From contig JAIRSK010000020.1 of the NCBI GenBank assembly GCA_031255495.1, positions 13,919 to 77,918 of the forward strand: 64,000 bases of DNA, given 5' to 3'. A program made the translations under genes and the position numbers. The stretch is from Endomicrobiellum devescovinae (GTDB lineage Bacteria > Elusimicrobiota > Endomicrobiia > Endomicrobiales > Endomicrobiaceae). Shown piece after piece: positions 59,969 to 64,000 of this stretch; within the stretch, counting starts at the first letter, position 1, and every line of letters starts with the position of its first letter. A model generated the notes under the pieces. That model saw nothing but the letters and a program-made list of their open reading frames with translations. It did no database searches and had not been told where the DNA came from.

Positions 59969-61273
59969 TTAGTTTACAATTGGGCTTTTCTTATCAACAA
60001 ATAAAATAAATAATATGCTGACAATTATCAAAGCATGGCAATAATACACTCGTGGCAAAATGCTAAGAGGCGAGATGCCCGCAAGAGACGCCGCAAGCAA
60101 AACTTGCGTGCCATGCGGAAGCAATCCTTTTACCCCACAAGCAAATACTTCAAGTATTGTTGCGGAATAATGCGGAGAAATTCCGTTGTGTTTGGCTATG
60201 CCTTTGGCTATTTTACCGCAACAAATTATAGCTATGACATTGTTTGACAGGAGAAACGTAAACATAGACGCCAACCCGCCTATAATAAACTGAGGCATTT
60301 TGGATTCTGTTTTGTTTCTTAAACGTTCAGATATAATGCGCGCAACTTCTTTTACAGCATCGCTGCCTATAAGACCGGACAAACCGCCGACCATTAAACC
60401 AAGTAAAAGAACTCCATATACTTTCAAAAATCCGGCATTTATATCGTTGCAAAACTGCATCATATTATAATCGGCGTGGCAGCAATGCCCTATAATTCCT
60501 GAAAATAGTATGCTAAGAGTCAAACAAACCAAAATATTTACTCTATTAAAAGCCAAAACCAGCAAAATAATGTAAGGGGAAATCAAGATTAATGAAAAAT
60601 CATGACCGTGTATCTTATCTACCGTCACTGTTGCGGACAAACACATGGCAAAAATAGTTATTAAAGTAGCAATAGCAGCTATACGAAGATTTATATTGAA
60701 TTTCTTTTTGACATTTGCACCTTGAGAAGATATGGACACAATTGTAGTGTCCGAAACTAGCGATAAATTATCTCCAAAGAAAGCTCCTCCTACTACTGCG
60801 CCCATAGCAACAGGCATAGAAATACCGCTGGCGTGCAGACAAAAATCAGCCGCAACCGGTCCTACGGCGGCTACCGTACCGAGAGCCGAACCTATTGCAG
60901 TTGATAAAAAAGCAGATATTAGAAATATGCCTATCAATAAAAACTTTGCAGGGACAAATGATATTGTACAATTTACCAAAGACTCAATTGAGCCTATGCT
61001 TTTAGTAACTTCTCCAAATGCACCAGCTAAAAGAAAGATCATGCACATATAAACTATATCTTTTTCACCTATTCCAGCTAGAAACTCCGCAGTTTTTTCT
61101 TCTGAAGGTTTGCGATTTCTAACCCATGCCAAAATTATTGAAGGTATTATTGCAATTACAGGAGGAACAATAGCAAACGCCTTCTCATAGCCCATTAAAG
61201 AAAAGTACACCCCGCTGCCGACAAAAATAAATACAAAAAGCAAAATCGGAGCAAATGTCCATAATATATTCAT
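59969..61273 (-). CDS. NhaC-family Na+/H+ antiporter
   Basis: A 434-residue polytopic membrane protein (about 11 helices) carries the GDNLSLVSDTTI signature of the NhaC/MleN ion-transporter group and a second half with FLLSNNVIAIICCGKIAKG. It probably exchanges protons for Na+ or couples to an organic acid; substrate is uncertain. The ATG at 61273 is chosen, with GGAAG upstream. It sits between pyrE and purM, 19 nt before purM, so it is likely co-transcribed with nucleotide genes without an obvious functional link. Confidence 0.85.
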   Translation of the reverse strand: MNILWTFAPILLFVFIFVGSGVYFSLMGYEKAFAIVPPVIAIIPSIILAWVRNRKPSEEKTAEFLAGIGEKDIVYMCMIFLLAGAFGEVTKSIGSIESLVNCTISFVPAKFLLIGIFLISAFLSTAIGSALGTVAAVGPVAADFCLHASGISMPVAMGAVVGGAFFGDNLSLVSDTTIVSISSQGANVKKKFNINLRIAAIATLITIFAMCLSATVTVDKIHGHDFSLILISPYIILLVLAFNRVNILVCLTLSILFSGIIGHCCHADYNMMQFCNDINAGFLKVYGVLLLGLMVGGLSGLIGSDAVKEVARIISERLRNKTESKMPQFIIGGLASMFTFLLSNNVIAIICCGKIAKGIAKHNGISPHYSATILEVFACGVKGLLPHGTQVLLAASLAGISPLSILPRVYYCHALIIVSILFILFVDKKSPIVN

Positions 61274-61327
61274 AATCAACTTCCTCGCTTAAGAAATAAC
61301 AAAGCGCAAATCTGAAAGAACAACGCT

Positions 61328-61903
61328 TTATTTCCTGCTTCCGGGCTTAACTGCAATACTGCCCTCTTTACACATAGGGCAATCTTCTTCTTTATAACTT
61401 TTTACTTCCAAACTTAAGAGAGAAAATTTTGGAACGCCAAAATCAACTTTTCCCGCACTTCTGTCAACAAGAGACACAACTGCAACAACTTGCGCACTAT
61501 TTGCTTTCAGCGTTTCTATAACTTCTCTGGTTGAAAGCCCAGTAGTTATAACATCTTCCACCACTAAAACTTTTTCATTAGCGCTTACTGAAAAACCTCT
61601 CCGCAAGAGAACTTTACCGTCAACTCTTTCTGTAAATATTGCTCTTACGCTTAAAGCTCTGCCCATTTCCTGCCCAATAACAATACCGCCTATTGCGGGA
61701 GAAACAACCACATCAACTTTTATGTTGTTTTCTTTTATTTTTTTTGCAAGATCTTCTCCAAGCCTTTCGGCTTCTTTAGGGTGCTGTAAAATTAAAGCTG
61801 ACTGAAAATATGTATCCGAATGTAAACCGCTGGATAATTTAAAATGTCCATTTAAAAGAGCATTATTTCTTTTGAATAGTTCTCTTACATCTTCCTGTAG
61901 CAT
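61328..61903 (-). CDS. pyrE: Orotate phosphoribosyltransferase
   Basis: PyrE makes OMP from orotate and PRPP. The 191 residues show ALLNGHFKLSSGLHSDTYFQ, VVSPAIGGIVIGQEMGRAL, the PRPP loop VLVVEDVITTGLS and a C-terminal CPMC pair. GGAGAT lies 5 nt before the ATG. It overlaps the LysE-like gene by 41 nt. Confidence 0.95.
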   Translation of the reverse strand: MLQEDVRELFKRNNALLNGHFKLSSGLHSDTYFQSALILQHPKEAERLGEDLAKKIKENNIKVDVVVSPAIGGIVIGQEMGRALSVRAIFTERVDGKVLLRRGFSVSANEKVLVVEDVITTGLSTREVIETLKANSAQVVAVVSLVDRSAGKVDFGVPKFSLLSLEVKSYKEEDCPMCKEGSIAVKPGSRK

Positions 61904-62543
61904 TTTTCATCTCCTTCATTTCTCTATTTCTTATGCTTCTTATACCCAAAAATATCAATACACAACCCATAATCGCATTTATTATATGTACAAAAATGCT
62001 AGGCAAAAATCTTCCTACAATACTGCCGACCAAACAAACAAAAATCATAAATATCGGAGTAGCAAGCAAAAATCCAAAAGCAAAAACACCGGATTTTTTT
62101 AAATCCATATTTCGTTTGCTTATCTCAAGAGAAAAAATCCCAGTAATAAATAAAATTGTTATAGGATTTGCAATAGTCAACCCAAATAGCCACAAAAATA
62201 AATCGCGTCCTTGGAATGAAGGTGAATCTACAACATGTCCTGCCGTTATAAATAAGACACCAAATGTAATCAGAACCGTTCCAACGACAACATCAAAAAT
62301 TCTCTGATAAGACTTTAATTTCTTTATAATGGCAGATATTGAAAAAACAGCCAGACTTATATAAACAACGTCAGCAAGGGTTATTCCTATAATACCTATA
62401 ATCAATTTGCTTAAAGGTAAAGATAGAGACAAACGAAAAACTAAGAGACAAATAGGACCTATTCCACCAATCTGCAGTAAAAGCCCAGTTTTTAATCCGT
62501 CAACAAACAATTTTTCTGATTCTTTTGATGTCAACATCATCAT
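61863..62543 (-). CDS. LysE/RhtB-family exporter
   Basis: A 226-residue inner-membrane protein with about six helices shows the family's N-terminal GLLLQIGGIGPICLLVF, GIIGITLADVVYI and ANPITILFITGIF. LysE-type proteins export amino acids or related solutes; the substrate here is unknown. It is tightly packed between pyrF (1-nt overlap, TAATG) and pyrE (41-nt overlap), so it is expressed with the pyrimidine genes. Confidence 0.88.
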   Translation of the reverse strand: MMMLTSKESEKLFVDGLKTGLLLQIGGIGPICLLVFRLSLSLPLSKLIIGIIGITLADVVYISLAVFSISAIIKKLKSYQRIFDVVVGTVLITFGVLFITAGHVVDSPSFQGRDLFLWLFGLTIANPITILFITGIFSLEISKRNMDLKKSGVFAFGFLLATPIFMIFVCLVGSIVGRFLPSIFVHIINAIMGCVLIFLGIRSIRNREMKEMKNATGRCKRTIQKK

Positions 62544-63184
62544 TATAGCAATGTTCTCTCATAAATATTCTTAGCAACTTCAATAGGGTTTTCCGCTTCT
62601 AATATAGGTCTTCCTATAACTATAAAATCAGCTCCTTCCTTTATTGCTGTTTCAGGAGTAGCAACTCTTTTTTGGTCATCGTTTGTTTTTGCCAGTCTTA
62701 TGCCGGGAGTTACCACGTTAAATTCTTTTCCGCATTCTTTTTTGATTAAAGATATTTCCAGCGGCGAAGATATTACGCCATCTATGCCGCATGTCTTTGT
62801 AAGTTTTGCTCTTCTTAAGACTTCTTCAGGCATAGTAATCTGACTTGTTAAAACAGTTACAGACCATATTTTAGGTCTATTCTCAACAGAAGCAGCAGCT
62901 TTGAGCATTTCTTCCCCGCCAATTGAATGGACTGTTAAACTAAAAACCCCTAACTCTCTTGCTGACTCTACAGAACGCTTTACTGTAGCGGGAATATCAT
63001 GGAATTTTAAATCCAAAAAAACTTCTTTACCGTTGTCTTTTATTATTTTTATTATTTCTTTTCCCGCCTTCAGAAATAAAATAGGACCAACTTTATAGAC
63101 GTCTATGTATGGACTTGTTTCTTTTACAAGGTTCTCGGCTTTTTGAAGGTCATAAACGTCCAAAGCTAATATTGTCTTTTTCAT
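62543..63184 (-). CDS. pyrF: Orotidine 5'-phosphate decarboxylase
   Basis: PyrF converts OMP to UMP. The 213 residues show ILALDVYDLQKAE, the catalytic LDLKFHDIPATV block, VTPGIRL and IVIGRPI phosphate site. GAGGG lies before the ATG. It is 10 nt downstream of pyrD. Confidence 0.96.
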   Translation of the reverse strand: MKKTILALDVYDLQKAENLVKETSPYIDVYKVGPILFLKAGKEIIKIIKDNGKEVFLDLKFHDIPATVKRSVESARELGVFSLTVHSIGGEEMLKAAASVENRPKIWSVTVLTSQITMPEEVLRRAKLTKTCGIDGVISSPLEISLIKKECGKEFNVVTPGIRLAKTNDDQKRVATPETAIKEGADFIVIGRPILEAENPIEVAKNIYERTLL

Positions 63185-63194
63185 CGCAATCCCT

Positions 63195-64000
63195 CTAACA
63201 AATATTTTTTACAGTATTAACAGCGCCTATTATCTCTTTTACAGATTTTACATTCTTTTCTTTTAATATTCTTTCAATTTCTTCAATAATTTTGATTAAA
63301 TTTTTAGGAGACACCAAACTTGCGCTGCCAACGCTTACAACCGTTGCGCCCGCAAGCATAAATTCAACTGCATCTTCGCCTGTCATTATTCCGCCGCAGC
63401 CTAAAATATGTATCTTTACATTTTGATATGCGTCATAAACGCATCGCACTGACATTGGTTTAATGCAAGCTCCCGACATGCCACCTTTAACAGTAGAAAG
63501 TTTTGGTTTAAAAGTTTTTACGTCTATAGCCATAGCAGGATAAGTATTTGCCAAAGTTATACCGTCTGCTCCTGCATTTTGAACCGTCACAGCAAGTTCG
63601 GAAATATCCGTAACCAGCGGCGACAATTTTGCAATAATGGGAATATTTGAAACTTTCTTTACGCTTTTGACAACGTCTTGCATTAAAGGTAAATCATGAC
63701 ATACTATTTTCTTTTTTAAATTCGGGCAAGATAAGTTCAGTTCTATTGCAGACACACCTGAATACAGGTTCAATATCTTTACAGTTTCAACATACTCGTT
63801 TACTGAACCTCCAGCAACGCTTACTATAACAGGAGAGCCTATTTTCCTCAAATTATTAAGAGGCTCCCCAACAAAAGCTTTAACTCCCATATTTTGCAGA
63901 CCTATTGTATTCAACATTCCTGAAGTAACTTCGGCAATCCTTGGCTGCGCATTCCCGGAACGCGGTTCTAAAGTAATCGTTTTTGTTACAATCGCACCCA
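63195..64000 (-). CDS. pyrD: Dihydroorotate dehydrogenase (class 1B-like), 5' end outside window
   Basis: The frame is open from the stop at 63195 to the right edge, so the gene is truncated only by the window. The upstream residues VTKTITLEPRSGNAQPRIAE followed by VTSGMLNTIGLQN are the standard PyrD N-terminal region, so the internal Met at 63917 is not the start. Further motifs are ELNLSCPN with the catalytic Cys, IIAKLSP, TLANTYPAMAID and GGMSGACIKP, then GCGGIMTGEDAVEFMLAGA. The sequence fits the class 1B enzyme that works with PyrK; pyrK may lie beyond the edge. Confidence 0.94.
   Translation of the reverse strand, partial: GAIVTKTITLEPRSGNAQPRIAEVTSGMLNTIGLQNMGVKAFVGEPLNNLRKIGSPVIVSVAGGSVNEYVETVKILNLYSGVSAIELNLSCPNLKKKIVCHDLPLMQDVVKSVKKVSNIPIIAKLSPLVTDISELAVTVQNAGADGITLANTYPAMAIDVKTFKPKLSTVKGGMSGACIKPMSVRCVYDAYQNVKIHILGCGGIMTGEDAVEFMLAGATVVSVGSASLVSPKNLIKIIEEIERILKEKNVKSVKEIIGAVNTVKNIC

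Overview
The window is about 64 kb of AT-rich bacterial chromosome, gene-dense, with most genes on the minus strand in long, tightly spaced operons. Several features point to an anaerobic Gram-negative bacterium. They are an LptE-type lipoprotein, an autotransporter, outer-membrane barrel proteins, a four-subunit pyruvate:ferredoxin oxidoreductase, and a PorV-like barrel fused to TPRs. The gene set would fit Elusimicrobiota (Endomicrobium-like), but that placement is my inference and was not tested.

Layout. 1-5.5 kb: tail of a membrane gene, then an intact type II (II-C-like) cas9-cas1-cas2 operon with no CRISPR array in view; a possible tracrRNA lies just past cas2. 5.5-12.3 kb: a complete trpEGDCFBA operon behind a promoter and a T-box leader. 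12.4-14.9 kb: a polymorphic-protein-like autotransporter. 14.9-26.8 kb: cell-envelope and information genes (divIC/ftsB, lptE, leuS), tlyA, isoprenoid genes (dxs, ispA), xseAB, rny, fau and rarA. 26.8-27.5 kb: a candidate 6S RNA next to zapA and a ZapB-like coiled-coil gene. 27.7-33.2 kb: porGDAB, recR and dnaX. 33.4-37.1 kb, plus strand: a strong promoter and three overlapping genes for a surface-polysaccharide or lipid-linked sugar pathway. 37.1-40.4 kb: clpB and cysE.

40.5-50.7 kb is the most accessory-looking part. It holds an unrecognised exported protein of contrasting base composition and two secreted YD-repeat-like proteins. It also holds a small anchored protein, a minimal FlgD/type IX-like sorting-domain protein, a PorV-like barrel with TPRs, and a two-component system immediately upstream on the same strand. 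50.8-55.7 kb: a small membrane protein, fba, accA, an outer-membrane protein, aroC and aroK. 55.9-64 kb: purine and pyrimidine genes (pyrD, pyrF, lysE-like, pyrE, nhaC-like, purM, purN, purB). A DUF1016/YhcG nuclease gene has been inserted between purN and purB; it carries a duplicated purN tail and a 27-bp palindrome present in two near-identical copies.

The strongest points for follow-up are four. They are the array-less Cas9 locus with its candidate tracrRNA, the scar around the DUF1016 gene, the PorV-TPR/FlgD-like/YD-repeat locus with its regulators, and the two structured RNAs (Trp T-box and 6S). No tRNA, rRNA, transposase or CRISPR array was seen.
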